Source of the DNA: Paracidovorax wautersii
GTDB lineage: Bacteria > Pseudomonadota > Gammaproteobacteria > Burkholderiales > Burkholderiaceae_C
DNA length: 64,000 bases
Direction: 5' to 3'
NCBI RefSeq assembly: GCF_031453675.1
Contig: NZ_JAVIZX010000001.1
Location: 4,052,001 to 4,116,000, forward strand
Below, piece after piece: positions 31,136 to 40,428 of the stretch. The translations under genes were made by a program, and so were the position numbers. The notes below the pieces were generated by a model. It ran no database searches and had not been told where the DNA came from. It saw only the letters and a list, made by a program, of their open reading frames with translations. The first letter of the stretch is position 1; each line of letters opens with the position of its first letter.

Positions 31136-31249
31136 CCCAAGCCAGGGCAGCCGAGCAAGGGCCGCCCCGCAGCGACGGCTGCGTCCCCCCGCCCGTCTTG
31201 CGCAGCAAGCGAGAGCGGGGGGAAGGCCCGCAGGGCCTCAGGGGGGTGT
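31136..31249 (+). repeat. Family B long repeat, copy 2 (diverged)
   Basis: Same architecture as the 43-kb copy: CAAGCCAG near the left end, then GCGTCCCCC, a palindrome around CGCAGCAAGCGAGAG, GGGGGAAG, and CTCAGGGGGGTGTTCCGA at the right end. The last codons and stop (TGA at 31240-31238) of the flavin reductase lie within it. The rest of the 248-bp gap from nadE has no gene. Confidence 0.65.
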
Positions 31250-31810
31250 TCCGACAAATCCACCCGGCAGCAGGTAGTGCCCGCCGGCCACATGGTGCAG
31301 CGTGCGCAGCCCCTCGTGGCCTTCGAAGTGCCAGCGGCCGTGCGAGAAAACCCGCTCGTCAGCCCAGGCGCCGATCACCTCGCCCAGGAACAGGTCGTAG
31401 GTCTGCTGGATGTGCGGCTCGGGCAGCAGCCTGCAGGCCAGCCAGGCCACGCAACCGTCCACCAGCGGCGCAGGGCTGGCGGGCTCGTCGATCCAGGCCA
31501 GGCCGGGCAGCGTGGCGGCCTTGTCGATCTCCTGGCCCGTGCTGCCGCCGATGGCGGACGTGAGCGCGGCCTGGGCATGGCAGGGCACGCTCAGCGTGAA
31601 GTGGCCCGACGACTCGATGAGCCCCCGCGTGAAGGTGATCTTGTCGATCACCACCGCCACCTTGGGCGGGGCGAAATCCAGCGCCATGTTCCAGGCGGCG
31701 GCCATGACGTTGCTGCGCCCGCCGTGGGTGGCGCTGACCAGCACGGTGGGGCCGTGGTTGACCAGGCGCGTGGCGCGGTCGAGGGGGACGGGAAGGCGGT
31801 GGGAACTCAT
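31238..31810 (-). CDS. Flavin reductase-like domain protein
   Basis: 190-residue FMN-binding split-barrel protein of the flavin reductase/DIM6 group. The N-terminal strand region contains TVLVSATHGGRSNVMAA, followed by VAVVIDKITFTRGLIESSGHFTLSVP. Such proteins pass electrons to oxygenases or act as flavoprotein reductases; no partner oxygenase is adjacent. Start MSSHRLPVPLD at 31810 is preferred over M at 31819. Its final residues GTPP and the stop codon are provided by the family B repeat, so the C-terminus may have been changed by repeat insertion. Confidence 0.85.
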   Translation of the reverse strand: MSSHRLPVPLDRATRLVNHGPTVLVSATHGGRSNVMAAAWNMALDFAPPKVAVVIDKITFTRGLIESSGHFTLSVPCHAQAALTSAIGGSTGQEIDKAATLPGLAWIDEPASPAPLVDGCVAWLACRLLPEPHIQQTYDLFLGEVIGAWADERVFSHGRWHFEGHEGLRTLHHVAGGHYLLPGGFVGTPP

Positions 31811-31892
31811 GCGCTGCATTGTCGGCCCGGGCGCCGCGGTGCGCGCGTCGGCGGCTGCCGCAGGGCGGCGCGGGTCTTTGCGCTGTGGCACG

Positions 31893-33302
31893 ATGGCCGC
31901 TTCCTGGAACACCCCTGCCGCCTTGCCCTCCTCCACCCCGTATGAACTGCGCGTTGCGGACGCCCCGGCCGACGTCGACGCCGCCGCCTGGGACGCGCTG
32001 CTGGCGACCCAGCCGCAGGCCACGCCCTTCCTGCGCCACGCCTATCTGGCAGCCTTGCACGACAGCGGCAGCGCCACGCCGCAGACCGGCTGGACACCGC
32101 TGTTCTTCACGCTGTGGCGCGGCGACGCGCTGCAGGCGGCGTGCGCGCTGTACGTCAAGCCGCACTCGTACGGCGAGTACGTGTTCGACTTCGCGTGGGC
32201 CGACGCCTATGCACGCCACGGGTTGGACTACTACCCCAAGGCCGTGGTGGCCGTGCCCTTCACGCCGGTGCCGGGCGCGCGGCTGCTGGCGCGGGACGCC
32301 GCATCGCGCACGGCGCTGCTGCGGGCACTGGTCGCCTGGTGCGGAGAGGCGGAGCTGTCGTCGCTGCACCTGCTTTTCGGGGCCGACGCCGATGTGGAGG
32401 CCGCCCGCGAGGCCGGCCTGATGCTGCGCCATACCGTGCAGTTTCATTGGAAGAATGTGGCCCCCACGCTCCCCGCTGCGCGTGGTTCGCTGCCCCCCGA
32501 GGGGGCCCCACCCGCCTTGGGGCGGCCCGGCGGCGGGTTGGATGCGGCCCCTACGCTCCCCGCTGCGCAGGCTTCGCCGGCCGACGACGCGGGGCCCCCC
32601 GCCCTGGCGCCACATGGCGACGAAGGGTCTGCCGGCCGGCCGTTCCACGACTTCGACGATTTCTTGGCGAGCCTGGCGCAGGACAAGCGCAAGAAGATCC
32701 GCCAGGAGCGGCGCAAGGTGGCCGAGGCGGGCGTGACCTTCCGACATGCCCAAGGGGCGGGCATCTCCACGGACGACTGGGATTTCTTCTACCGGTGCTA
32801 TGAGCGCACCTACCTGGAGCACGGCAACCCGCCCTACCTGTCGCGGGACTTCTTCCACCGCATGCAGCGCGACATGCCCGAGGCCTGGGTGTTGTTCATC
32901 GCGGAGCGCGGCGGCCAGGCCATCGCTAGCAGTTTGATAGCTATTGGTGCAAACCCCACCTGCGCTAACAGCCCAAAAGACCCTGAACCCGCGGTCGCGT
33001 TCGGCCGCTACTGGGGCGCGCTGGAGCGTGTGGACTGCCTGCACTTCGAGGCCTGCTACTACCAGCCCATCGCCTGGTGCATCGCCCACGGCGTGCAGCG
33101 CTTCGAGGGCGGCGCCCAGGGCGAGCACAAGATGGCGCGTGCCCTGCTGCCGGTGCAGGCCACCAGCGCCCACTGGCTGGCGCACCCGGCGTTCGCCGAG
33201 GCGGTGGACCGCTTCCTGGAGCGCGAGGGCGACGGCATGGCCCAGTACCTGGATCACCTGCAGGCGCGCAGCCCGTTCAGGAAACCGCAGGCGCCGGATT
33301 AG
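31893..33302 (+). CDS. FemAB/GNAT-like N-acyltransferase (PF04339 type) with repeat-derived insertions
   Basis: 469 residues, related to the COG3146 peptidogalycan-synthesis acyltransferases. The core begins LRVADAPADVDAAAWDALL, with HWKN near 183-186, DFDDFLASLAQDKRKKIRQERRKV near 252-275 and CYYQPIAWCIAHGVQRFEGGAQGEHK near 388-413. Two blocks look foreign. Residues about 188-250 are Pro/Ala/Gly-rich, encoded by a tandem GC-rich repeat (32461-32640). Residues about 346-366 are encoded by a family A repeat. Both keep the frame. Related proteins are usually near 380-400 residues. Start ATG 31893. It converges with the LysR gene, stops overlapping. Confidence 0.83.
   Translation: MAASWNTPAALPSSTPYELRVADAPADVDAAAWDALLATQPQATPFLRHAYLAALHDSGSATPQTGWTPLFFTLWRGDALQAACALYVKPHSYGEYVFDFAWADAYARHGLDYYPKAVVAVPFTPVPGARLLARDAASRTALLRALVAWCGEAELSSLHLLFGADADVEAAREAGLMLRHTVQFHWKNVAPTLPAARGSLPPEGAPPALGRPGGGLDAAPTLPAAQASPADDAGPPALAPHGDEGSAGRPFHDFDDFLASLAQDKRKKIRQERRKVAEAGVTFRHAQGAGISTDDWDFFYRCYERTYLEHGNPPYLSRDFFHRMQRDMPEAWVLFIAERGGQAIASSLIAIGANPTCANSPKDPEPAVAFGRYWGALERVDCLHFEACYYQPIAWCIAHGVQRFEGGAQGEHKMARALLPVQATSAHWLAHPAFAEAVDRFLEREGDGMAQYLDHLQARSPFRKPQAPD
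32461..32640 (+). repeat. Tandem GC-rich repeat inside the acyltransferase gene
   Basis: Two imperfect direct copies start at 32461 and 32548, each opening CC(C/T)ACGCTCCCCGCTGCG and running into CCCCCCG- and GGGGCC-type palindromes. They are translated as repeated APTLPAA units. This looks like an intergenic-type repeat trapped in a coding sequence. Confidence 0.7.
32932..32975 (-). repeat. Family A repeat, copy 8, inside the acyltransferase gene
   Basis: TTTGATAGCTATTGGTGCAAA followed by TGCGCTAACAGCC is the inverse orientation of the family A repeat. It is translated as SLIAIGANPTCANSP, which breaks an otherwise GNAT-like strand region. Confidence 0.65.
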
Positions 33303-34216
33303 GGCCTGCCCGCCGCCCCGCCGATGGCAGCCACCATGCGCTCGACGCAGGCGGCCACCGGGGGCGGCAGCGTGCGCCCTTCCAGCGCCAACACCAGCAG
33401 ACGGCGCTGCTCCAGCACCGGCTCGCCGAACGGCCGGGCCACCGCGCGGCCGGCGTCCAGCAGGTGCTGCACCGTCAGCACGCCGGACAGCAGCACCTGG
33501 GGCGAACGCAGCAACGGCAGCATCACCGAAGAGAAGTTGCTCACCAGCACCGGCGTGTAGCGCAATCCCTGCGCACTGCAGGCCAGGTCGAACAGCTGGC
33601 GCGCCGTCACGCCCTTGCTGCCCACCAGCAGCGGGTAGCGGACCACCGCGGCCAAGGTCACCGTCTCCTGCGCCGCCAGCGGATGGTCGGGCGGCATGAC
33701 GGCCATCACCGGCGCCGGGGCGGCGTGGGCCACGCGCAGGCCCAGCTCGGGCGCCACCGCGTATTTGAGGCCGATGTCGGCCTCGCCACGCAGCAGCCAC
33801 TGGCTCACATCCTCGGGCGACCCCACCAGCAATTCGATCTGGCTGCCGGGCATTTCGGCGATGAAGGTTTGCATGAAGGCCGGCATGAACCCGGCGGCAA
33901 AGCCTTCGGTGCAGCACACGCGCACACGCGCCGCCGTCTGCGCGCCCAGGTGGCGCACCTGGTCCAGCACCGCCTCGCCGTCCAGCACTGCATGCTGCAG
34001 GTGGCCGGCCAGGCGCTGGCCGGCCGGCGTGAGCACCATGCCCCGTGATTGCCGCTCGAACAACGGCGTGCCCAGCGCATCCTCCAATTTGGCGATCTGC
34101 CGGCTCACGGCCGACGGCGCGACGCACAGCCGCGCAGCGGCCTGGTTGACGGAGCCGGCCTGGGCCACCTCCAGAAAGTGGCGCATGGGAATGCTGAGCA
34201 GAAACGGGGAAGCCAT
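33299..34216 (-). CDS. LysR family transcriptional regulator
   Basis: 305 residues. An N-terminal winged HTH (about 8-66, MRHFLEVAQAGSVNQAAARLCVAPSAVSRQIAKLE) is followed by a periplasmic-binding-protein-like effector domain (about 90-290). The start at 34216 is the last Met before the HTH; M at 34261 is possible. It is divergent from an M20 peptidase gene with 148 bp between the starts, where LysR-type operators would lie, and so probably controls the peptidase-Bug pair. Confidence 0.9.
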   Translation of the reverse strand: MASPFLLSIPMRHFLEVAQAGSVNQAAARLCVAPSAVSRQIAKLEDALGTPLFERQSRGMVLTPAGQRLAGHLQHAVLDGEAVLDQVRHLGAQTAARVRVCCTEGFAAGFMPAFMQTFIAEMPGSQIELLVGSPEDVSQWLLRGEADIGLKYAVAPELGLRVAHAAPAPVMAVMPPDHPLAAQETVTLAAVVRYPLLVGSKGVTARQLFDLACSAQGLRYTPVLVSNFSSVMLPLLRSPQVLLSGVLTVQHLLDAGRAVARPFGEPVLEQRRLLVLALEGRTLPPPVAACVERMVAAIGGAAGRP

Positions 34217-34364
34217 GGCGGTACCAAAAAGCAGAGCGGTGTCCGGATTGTGGCGTGCCATGCATCTGCGTTGCATTTGAGGCAATACCCTCATGCGAAA
34301 AGAGTACTTCCCGCAACAGGCATCTGGCTTTGTACTTGCGAGGTCTCCCTGCCCCGAGGAACCC

Positions 34365-35801
34365 ATGCAACGCAACGACGCGCTCGATCTGGCGAGCACC
34401 TATTTCGACGACGGCCGCTTCTTCGCCGACCTGCAGCGGCGCGTCGCGCTGCACACCGAGAGCGATACCGGCACCGTCCCGCCGTCCCTGGACGCCTATC
34501 TGCGCGATGAACTGGTGCCGCCGCTGACGGCGCTCGGCTTCGACTGCAGCATCCTGCCCAACCCGGCTCCGAGCGGCGGCCCGTTCCTGATCGCCCGCCG
34601 GGTGGAAGACTCGGCCCTGCCCACGGTGCTGGGCTACGGCCACGGCGATGTGACCAGCGGGCAGGACGCCGCTTGGCGCGCCGGCCTCAATCCCTGGGTG
34701 CTGACGGCCGAGGGCGACCGCCTCTATGGCCGGGGCACGGCCGACAACAAGGGGCAGCACACCGTGAACCTGGGGGCGCTGGAGGCCGTGCTGCAAGCGC
34801 GCGGAGGGCGACTGGGCTACAACCTCACCTGGCTCATCGAGATGGGCGAGGAAGCCGCATCGCCCGGCCTGCACGCGCTGTGCGAAGCGCAGCGCGAAGC
34901 CCTGCGCGCCGACGTGTTCCTGGCCAGCGACGGGCCGCGCGTGAATGCGTCCCGGCCCACGCTGTTCCTGGGCTCGCGGGGCGCGATCAACTTCACGCTG
35001 CGGCTCAAGGAGCGCCCCCGCGCCTACCACTCGGGCAATTGGGGCGGCGTGCTGGCCAACCCGGCCACCATCCTGTGCAACGCCGTCGCCAGCATGGTGG
35101 ACGCGCGGGGCCGCATCACCATCGACGGGTTGCGTCCGCAGCCCATCACGCCGGCGGTGCGCACGGCGCTCGCGCGCATCGCCATCGGTGGCGGCGCGGA
35201 CGACCCGGCGCTGAGCGAATGCTGGGGCGAGCCCGGCCTGTCGGCCGCCGAGCGGCTGATGGGCTGGAACACGCTGGAGGTGCTGGCCATGGGCGCCGGC
35301 AACCCCCAGCGCCCCGTGAATGCCATTCCCGGCGAAGCCGTCGTGCATTGCCAGCTGCGCTTCGTGGTGGGCACGCCATGGCAGCGCCTGCAGGAGATCG
35401 TGCAGGCGCATCTGGAGGCGCGGGGATTCCACGGCATCGACGTGAGCATCACGCTGGCCGGCGCCGCCACCCGCCTGGAGCCCGACCATCCCTGGGCGCA
35501 ATGGGCGCAGGCCTCCATCGAGCGCACGGCGGGCCAGCCGCCGGACGTGCTGCCCAACCTGGCCGGGTCGCTGCCCAACGATGTCTTCGCAGAGCTGCTG
35601 GGCCTGCCCACGCTCTGGGTGCCGCACTCCTACCCCGCCTGCGCACAGCACGCACCCAACGAACACCTGCTGGCCCCGGTCGTGCGCGACGGTTTGCGCG
35701 TGATGGCCGGCCTGTACTGGGACCTGGGCGAGCCTGCAGACGCAGGTGGCGCCCCCTGGCCCGTCCGTGCAGCCGCGACTGCCACCGCTGCCGCCGCGTG
35801 A
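34365..35801 (+). CDS. M20 family metallopeptidase/amidohydrolase
   Basis: 478 residues, di-zinc hydrolase fold. Metal and catalytic residues appear in order: YGHGDV (about 111-116), GRGTADNKGQH with the bridging Asp, the EMGEEAA general-base/ligand pair, SDGP, and a late His in QHAPNEH. A dimerisation lid domain lies between about 215 and 340. Substrate unknown: ArgE/DapE/carboxypeptidase-like enzymes all share this layout. GAGGA precedes the ATG. The TGA overlaps a possible ATG of the Bug receptor gene. Probably controlled by the divergent LysR gene. Confidence 0.88.
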   Translation: MQRNDALDLASTYFDDGRFFADLQRRVALHTESDTGTVPPSLDAYLRDELVPPLTALGFDCSILPNPAPSGGPFLIARRVEDSALPTVLGYGHGDVTSGQDAAWRAGLNPWVLTAEGDRLYGRGTADNKGQHTVNLGALEAVLQARGGRLGYNLTWLIEMGEEAASPGLHALCEAQREALRADVFLASDGPRVNASRPTLFLGSRGAINFTLRLKERPRAYHSGNWGGVLANPATILCNAVASMVDARGRITIDGLRPQPITPAVRTALARIAIGGGADDPALSECWGEPGLSAAERLMGWNTLEVLAMGAGNPQRPVNAIPGEAVVHCQLRFVVGTPWQRLQEIVQAHLEARGFHGIDVSITLAGAATRLEPDHPWAQWAQASIERTAGQPPDVLPNLAGSLPNDVFAELLGLPTLWVPHSYPACAQHAPNEHLLAPVVRDGLRVMAGLYWDLGEPADAGGAPWPVRAAATATAAAA

Positions 35802-35833
35802 TGCCCGCTTCTTCCTCTGTGCCCTCCGCCGCC

Positions 35834-36826
35834 ATGACGCATCCTCTCTCCCGCCGCGCCTTTACTCTTTCCGCTCTGTCGCTCGCCGCCGGCGGCGCGG
35901 CGCCCGCCGTTCAGGCCCAGCCGGATGCCTGGCCCGCACGGCCGGTCAAGCTGGTCGTGCCCTTCCCGCCCGGTGGCGGCACCGACCTGGTGGCACGCGG
36001 CGTGGGCCAGAAGCTGGCGGAGCGGCTGAAGCAGCCGGTGGTGATCGACAACCGGCCCGGCGCCTCGACCATCATCGGCTCGGACGCCGTGGCCAAGGCC
36101 GCGCCGGATGGCTACACGCTGCTGCTGTCCGGCTCGACCAGCTACACCGTCAACCCGGCCCTGCGCAGCAAGCTGCCCTACGACCCGCTGCGCGACCTGG
36201 CGCCCATCCTCATCGTCGCGCGCACGCCGCTGGTGCTGGTGGTCAACGCCGAGAAACCCTGGCGGCACGTGAACGACCTCATCGCCGCGGCCAAGGCCCA
36301 GCCCCGCTCGCTGCACTACCCCACGTTCGGTCCGGGTTCTGCGCCGCACCTGGCCGGCGAACTGTTCGCCCTGGCCGCCGGCGTGCAACTGCAGGACGTG
36401 CCGTACAAGGGCAGCGCGCAGGCCATCCTGGCGCTGATGAGCGGCGAGATCGAGCTGGCCGTGGACACCGCCCCCTCCGTCGCGCCCCACATCAAGTCCG
36501 GCAAGCTGCGCGCGCTCGGCATCGTGGGGTCCACGCGGGCGAGCCTGCTGCCCGGCGTTCCCACGCTGGGCGAACTGCGGTTGCCGGACGCGGTGTTCGA
36601 CGGCTGGTACGCGCTGTCCGCCCCGCGCCAGACGCCCCAGGCCATCGTGGACCAGCTGGCCCGCGAGACCACGGCCGCCATGGCAGACCCCGGCTTGCAA
36701 ACGCAGCTACGCAACCAGGGCATGGAGCCGGTGGCCATCGGCGCGGCGATGTTCCGGCAGATGATGGAGCAAGAGATCAGCCGCTACCGCGCACTCGCCC
36801 ACCGGGTGTCCCTTGTGGTGGATTGA
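35834..36826 (+). CDS. Bug family tripartite tricarboxylate transporter substrate-binding protein
   Basis: 330-residue periplasmic receptor. The signal sequence opens MTHPLSRRAFTLSALSLAAGG (twin Arg followed by a hydrophobic core, cleaved near VQA-QPDAW). The family body starts WPARPVKLVVPFPPGGGTD and contains AKAAPDGYTLL and DVPYKGSAQA. No membrane subunits (TctA/TctB) are adjacent, which is usual for orphan Bug receptors of Burkholderiales. An upstream ATG at 35801, overlapping the peptidase stop, is an alternative start. The ligand may be the product or substrate of the upstream M20 enzyme. Confidence 0.93.
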   Translation: MTHPLSRRAFTLSALSLAAGGAAPAVQAQPDAWPARPVKLVVPFPPGGGTDLVARGVGQKLAERLKQPVVIDNRPGASTIIGSDAVAKAAPDGYTLLLSGSTSYTVNPALRSKLPYDPLRDLAPILIVARTPLVLVVNAEKPWRHVNDLIAAAKAQPRSLHYPTFGPGSAPHLAGELFALAAGVQLQDVPYKGSAQAILALMSGEIELAVDTAPSVAPHIKSGKLRALGIVGSTRASLLPGVPTLGELRLPDAVFDGWYALSAPRQTPQAIVDQLARETTAAMADPGLQTQLRNQGMEPVAIGAAMFRQMMEQEISRYRALAHRVSLVVD

Positions 36827-36871
36827 GCGCAGCCCCCTCGCAGGTGCGGGCTGCGGAGCGGCCAAGCCAAG

Positions 36872-36900
36872 AAAAAAGCCCGCTTGCTGCGGGCTTTTTT
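36872..36900. terminator. Bidirectional terminator between the Bug gene and the chemoreceptor gene
   Basis: AAAAAAGCCCGC pairs with GCGGGCTTTTTT over 12 bp around a TTGCT loop. Confidence 0.9.
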
Positions 36901-36955
36901 GTGGCGGCGTCTTTCCGATCCGCCGGGTGGGGCGTTGCGGCCAGTGGCCAACGCG

Positions 36956-38839
36956 TCAGAATGTTTCCCAGTCGTCGTCCGAGCCTGCCGTGGGCTTGTT
37001 CCGCGCAGGCGCGGGAGCTGGCATGGCCGCGGGCGCTGGCGCGGCGGGCCGTGGGGTGTGCGACCTGGACGGCGCCTTGGCGGCTGCCGCAGCGGGCTTG
37101 GCCGGCGCGACCGATGAAGCCGGCCCCGCAGCCGGTGCCGGGGTCGGTGCAGATCTTGACGAGGCCAGTGCCAAAGCCTTGTGGGCCGAGGCCACAGCGG
37201 GAGCGGTCGCAGACTGCGCCGCAGGTGCAACGGCCGCAGCCGGTGCCACGGACGCGCTCACCGACGGCCGCGCCATTGCGGCCGCCCCGCCCTGCGGCAG
37301 GCGGAACACCGCCACCGCCTCTACCAGCTGCCCGGCCTGCGTCTTCAGGCTACCCGCCGCTGCCGCACTCTCCTCCACCAGCGCCGCGTTCTGCTGCGTC
37401 GCCTGGTCCATCTGCGTGATCGCCTCGCCCACCTGGCCCACGCCCGCGCTCTGCTCGCTGCTGGCCGCGCTGATCTCGCCCATGATGTCCGTCACCCGCC
37501 GGATGGCGCTCACCACTTCCGTCATCGTCGCGCCCGCGCGGTCCACCAGCTGCGTGCCCTGCTCCACCCGCTGCACGCTGGTGCCGATCAGCGCCTTGAT
37601 CTCACGCGCCGCCTCGGCGCTGCGCCCGGCCAGGGCCCGCACCTCGCCGGCCACCACCGCAAAGCCCCGGCCCTGCTCGCCGGCGCGGGCCGCTTCCACG
37701 GCCGCATTGAGCGCCAGGATGTTGGTCTGGAAGGCGATGCCGTCGATCACGCCGATGATGTCGGCGATCTTGCGGCTGGCGTCGTTGATGCCCTTCATGG
37801 TGTCCACCACTTCGGCCACCACTTCGCCGCCCTGGGCGGCCACGGTGCTGGCGCTCATGGCCAGCTGGTTGGCCTGGCGGGCGTTGTCGGCGTTCTGGCG
37901 CACGGTGGAGCCCAGTTGCTCCATGGATGCGGCGGTTTCCTCCAGCGCGCTGGCCTGCTGTTCGGTGCGGGCCGACAGGTCGTTGTTGCCCTGCGAGATC
38001 TCGGCGCTGGCCGTGGCCACGCTCTCGGCGTTGCTGCGCACGCCGGACACCACGCGCGTGAGGTTGTCGCGCATGTCCACCAGCGCCTGAGTGAGCTGGC
38101 CCAGTTCGTCCTTGCCATGCACCGTGAGGTCGACCGCCAGGTTGCCCTGGGCGATCTCGCGGGTGGCCGCCACGGCCTGCACCACCGGCCGGGTGATGAG
38201 GCGCGTGATCCACAGGCCCAGCAGCGCCGCGATGGCGACGGCGGCGATCAGCACCGCGGCGACGGCACCCCGCGCCTGGCCGTAGGCGCCCTGGGAATCC
38301 TCATAGGCCTGCGCCGATCCGTCGGCGTTGATCTTGGCCAGCTGCCCGACGGTTTCCGCCAGCGCCGCAAAGGCTTGCTGAGAGTCTTGCTTGAGCAGGC
38401 GGGCGGCGTCCGCATAGCTGAAATCGCCGGCGGCGACCAATTCGACCAGCTGCGCCTGCACCTTGAGATAGGCGTCGCGCTGCGCCTTGTAGCGTTCGTA
38501 GGTCTGCGCTTCCGAGGGGGTGATCATCTCGGCATAGCGCTTTTCGCTCTCGGCCAGCGCCTGCACGTTGCGCTTGAGTTCGTCCTCCAGCCGCATCTTC
38601 TCGGAAGCATCCGGCGTCAGCACCAGCGCGACTTCGGTGGCGCGCATCTGGTTGGCCGTGGCGCGCATGTCGCCCAGCGCCTGGATGCTGGGCAGCCAGT
38701 TGGTGGCGATGTCCCGGGTGTCCCCGTGGATCGATGTGAGCTGCAGCATGGCGATGCCGCCCTGCAACGCACTCAGCAGCACCAGGGCCAGAAAGGCCAG
38801 GCCCAGTTTCACCCCCACGCGCATGTCCGACAGACCCAT
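36956..38839 (-). CDS. Methyl-accepting chemotaxis protein
   Basis: 627-residue membrane receptor. TM1 at about 12-32 and a four-helix periplasmic ligand domain (about 33-190, Tar/4HB-like) lead to TM2 (about 192-212) and a HAMP domain (about 213-265). The kinase-control hairpin tip near 383-400 reads ...[34 protein letters not shown]-like. An Ala/Pro-rich tail ends in DDWETF, close to the NWETF pentapeptide that tethers CheR/CheB. cheW lies just upstream, so receptor and adaptor are probably co-expressed. Confidence 0.95.
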   Translation of the reverse strand: MGLSDMRVGVKLGLAFLALVLLSALQGGIAMLQLTSIHGDTRDIATNWLPSIQALGDMRATANQMRATEVALVLTPDASEKMRLEDELKRNVQALAESEKRYAEMITPSEAQTYERYKAQRDAYLKVQAQLVELVAAGDFSYADAARLLKQDSQQAFAALAETVGQLAKINADGSAQAYEDSQGAYGQARGAVAAVLIAAVAIAALLGLWITRLITRPVVQAVAATREIAQGNLAVDLTVHGKDELGQLTQALVDMRDNLTRVVSGVRSNAESVATASAEISQGNNDLSARTEQQASALEETAASMEQLGSTVRQNADNARQANQLAMSASTVAAQGGEVVAEVVDTMKGINDASRKIADIIGVIDGIAFQTNILALNAAVEAARAGEQGRGFAVVAGEVRALAGRSAEAAREIKALIGTSVQRVEQGTQLVDRAGATMTEVVSAIRRVTDIMGEISAASSEQSAGVGQVGEAITQMDQATQQNAALVEESAAAAGSLKTQAGQLVEAVAVFRLPQGGAAAMARPSVSASVAPAAAVAPAAQSATAPAVASAHKALALASSRSAPTPAPAAGPASSVAPAKPAAAAAKAPSRSHTPRPAAPAPAAMPAPAPARNKPTAGSDDDWETF

Positions 38840-38928
38840 GGCGACACCCCTCTACGACACAACAATGATGGAACGCAAGAACGGAAAAAGTCAGGGACGG
38901 CGGTGGCCGCCCCGCTGGCGCCGGTGGC

Positions 38929-39438
38929 TCAGGCCTGGGTGGCCGAGCGCACCAGCCCCATGTCGGCGCTGCTCAGCAGGGACTCGATGTCCATGACGAT
39001 GAGCATGCGCTCGCCGACGGTGGCGATGCCGCGGATGAAGGCCGCGTCCACCTGGCTGTCGAACTGGGGCGCGGGCTTGATGTCGCTGGCCTGCAGCGCC
39101 ACCACGTCGGCCACGGCGTCCACCACCGCGCCCAACACGGCGTTGCCCACGTTGAGGATGATGACCACGGTGAAGTCCGTGTACTCGGCCTGCGGGCAGC
39201 CGAGCTTCAGACGCAGATCGATGATGGGCACGATCACGCCGCGCAGATCGATCACGCCCTTGATGAATTCCGGCGCGTGGGCCATGCGCGTGGGCTGCTC
39301 GTACGAGCGGATCTCCTGCACGCGCAGGATGTCGATGCCGTACTCTTCCTGGCCCAGGCGGAACGTGAGGTATTCGCCAGGAGACTGGCCCGCGCCTGCG
39401 GTGCTGCCGGAGGTGCGGGGGGTGGATGAAAACGACAT
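38929..39438 (-). CDS. cheW: Chemotaxis coupling protein CheW
   Basis: 169-residue adaptor that links receptors to CheA. A single CheW domain (about 25-165) contains EYLTFRLGQEEYGIDILRVQEI, the conserved GVIDLRGVIVPIIDLR strand pair and VDAVADV. The N-terminus is Ser/Thr/Pro-rich. The gene is 89 bp before the receptor gene. Confidence 0.95.
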   Translation of the reverse strand: MSFSSTPRTSGSTAGAGQSPGEYLTFRLGQEEYGIDILRVQEIRSYEQPTRMAHAPEFIKGVIDLRGVIVPIIDLRLKLGCPQAEYTDFTVVIILNVGNAVLGAVVDAVADVVALQASDIKPAPQFDSQVDAAFIRGIATVGERMLIVMDIESLLSSADMGLVRSATQA

Positions 39439-39594
39439 GGCGATCCTTCTAGCTGCGATGGGAACCCCGCCTGCGGTGGCCCGTCAGGCGGCAACAGGCC
39501 AGCATAGCAGCCCGTCGTTACGTTCGCTGACAATTTACACATTCCCGCAGGCGGCGGCGGGCCTTGGTCGTGGCGCATTCCCCGGCCCGCCATG

Positions 39595-39623
39595 AAAAAA
39601 GCCTGCAGGCGAACCTGCAGGCT
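39595..39623 (-). terminator. Rho-independent terminator of ppa
   Basis: On the minus strand AGCCTGCAGG-TTCG-CCTGCAGGCT is followed by T6. Confidence 0.9.
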
Positions 39624-39650
39624 GTCACGGGAGCGCGCGCGGGCAGGCGA

Positions 39651-40190
39651 TCAGGCCTGTTGCGCCTTCTCGTGGTTGGCCACGCCGTCCAGGATTTCCT
39701 TGTGGGCGGCTTCGATGCCTTCCCAGCCCAGCACCTTGACCCACTTGCCTTCTTCCAGGTCCTTGTAGTGCTCGAAGAAGTGGCTGATGGCCTTGAGCTT
39801 GCCGGGCTCCACATCGTCCAGCGACTGGATGTGGGCGTACGACTTCAGGATCTTGGTGGTGGGCACGGCCAGCACCTTGCCGTCCACGCCGGCTTCGTCT
39901 TCCATCTTCAGGATGCCCAGCGCGCGGCAGGGCACCACCACGCCCGGCGGAAGGCGGTAAGGGGACAGCACCAGCACGTCCACCGGGTCGCCGTCGCCCG
40001 ACAGCGTCTGGGGCACGTAGCCGTAGTTGCAGGGGTAGTACATGGCCGTGCTCAGGAAGCGGTCGACGAAGACGGCGCCGGTTTCCTTGTCGACCTCGAA
40101 CTTGACCGGATCGGATTCGGCGGGAATCTCGATGACCACGTTGAAGGCGTCGGGAAGCTTCTTGCCAGGGGTGACGTTGTTGAGGGACAT
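39651..40190 (-). CDS. ppa: Inorganic pyrophosphatase
   Basis: 179-residue family I pyrophosphatase that hydrolyses PPi to drive biosynthesis. The metal-binding signature [11 protein letters not shown] lies near residues 64-74, with the active-site YNYG-type strand [14 protein letters not shown] before it. The C-terminal helix ends near HEKAQQA. Single-gene unit with its own terminator. Confidence 0.97.
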   Translation of the reverse strand: MSLNNVTPGKKLPDAFNVVIEIPAESDPVKFEVDKETGAVFVDRFLSTAMYYPCNYGYVPQTLSGDGDPVDVLVLSPYRLPPGVVVPCRALGILKMEDEAGVDGKVLAVPTTKILKSYAHIQSLDDVEPGKLKAISHFFEHYKDLEEGKWVKVLGWEGIEAAHKEILDGVANHEKAQQA

Positions 40191-40377
40191 GCGTTCTCGA
40201 AAAGAAAGGTGGATGGGAAAGCGAAATCGCTCCCGGCACCGGGCCGGGATTCCTCCGGGATTTTAGGCGTTCGCACCCGCCCCCCCGGCGCCGCCCTCGC
40301 CCCAACGGCGGCAGGCGCCTGTGCCGACGCCGGCCGCAGCCGCCATGCGCCAGCACCGCAAAGTCGCACCGCTACTT

Positions 40378-40420
40378 AATTGATAGCAACTTGCGCTTGC
40401 TGTATCTGCGCCAGCAGCCT
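40378..40420 (-). repeat. Family A palindromic repeat, copy 9
   Basis: AATTGATAGCAACTTGCGCTTGCTGTATCTGCGCCAGC in inverse orientation, 10 bp from the stop of the Mpo1-like gene. Confidence 0.7.
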
Positions 40421-40428
40421 GAAAGGCT

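Noticed and set aside
31359-35666. A 1435-codon open frame on the minus strand crossing several genes
   Set aside because: It runs antisense through the acyltransferase and M20 genes, which have clear family motifs on the plus strand. Its translation is low-complexity Arg/Gly/Ala typical of high-GC shadow frames.
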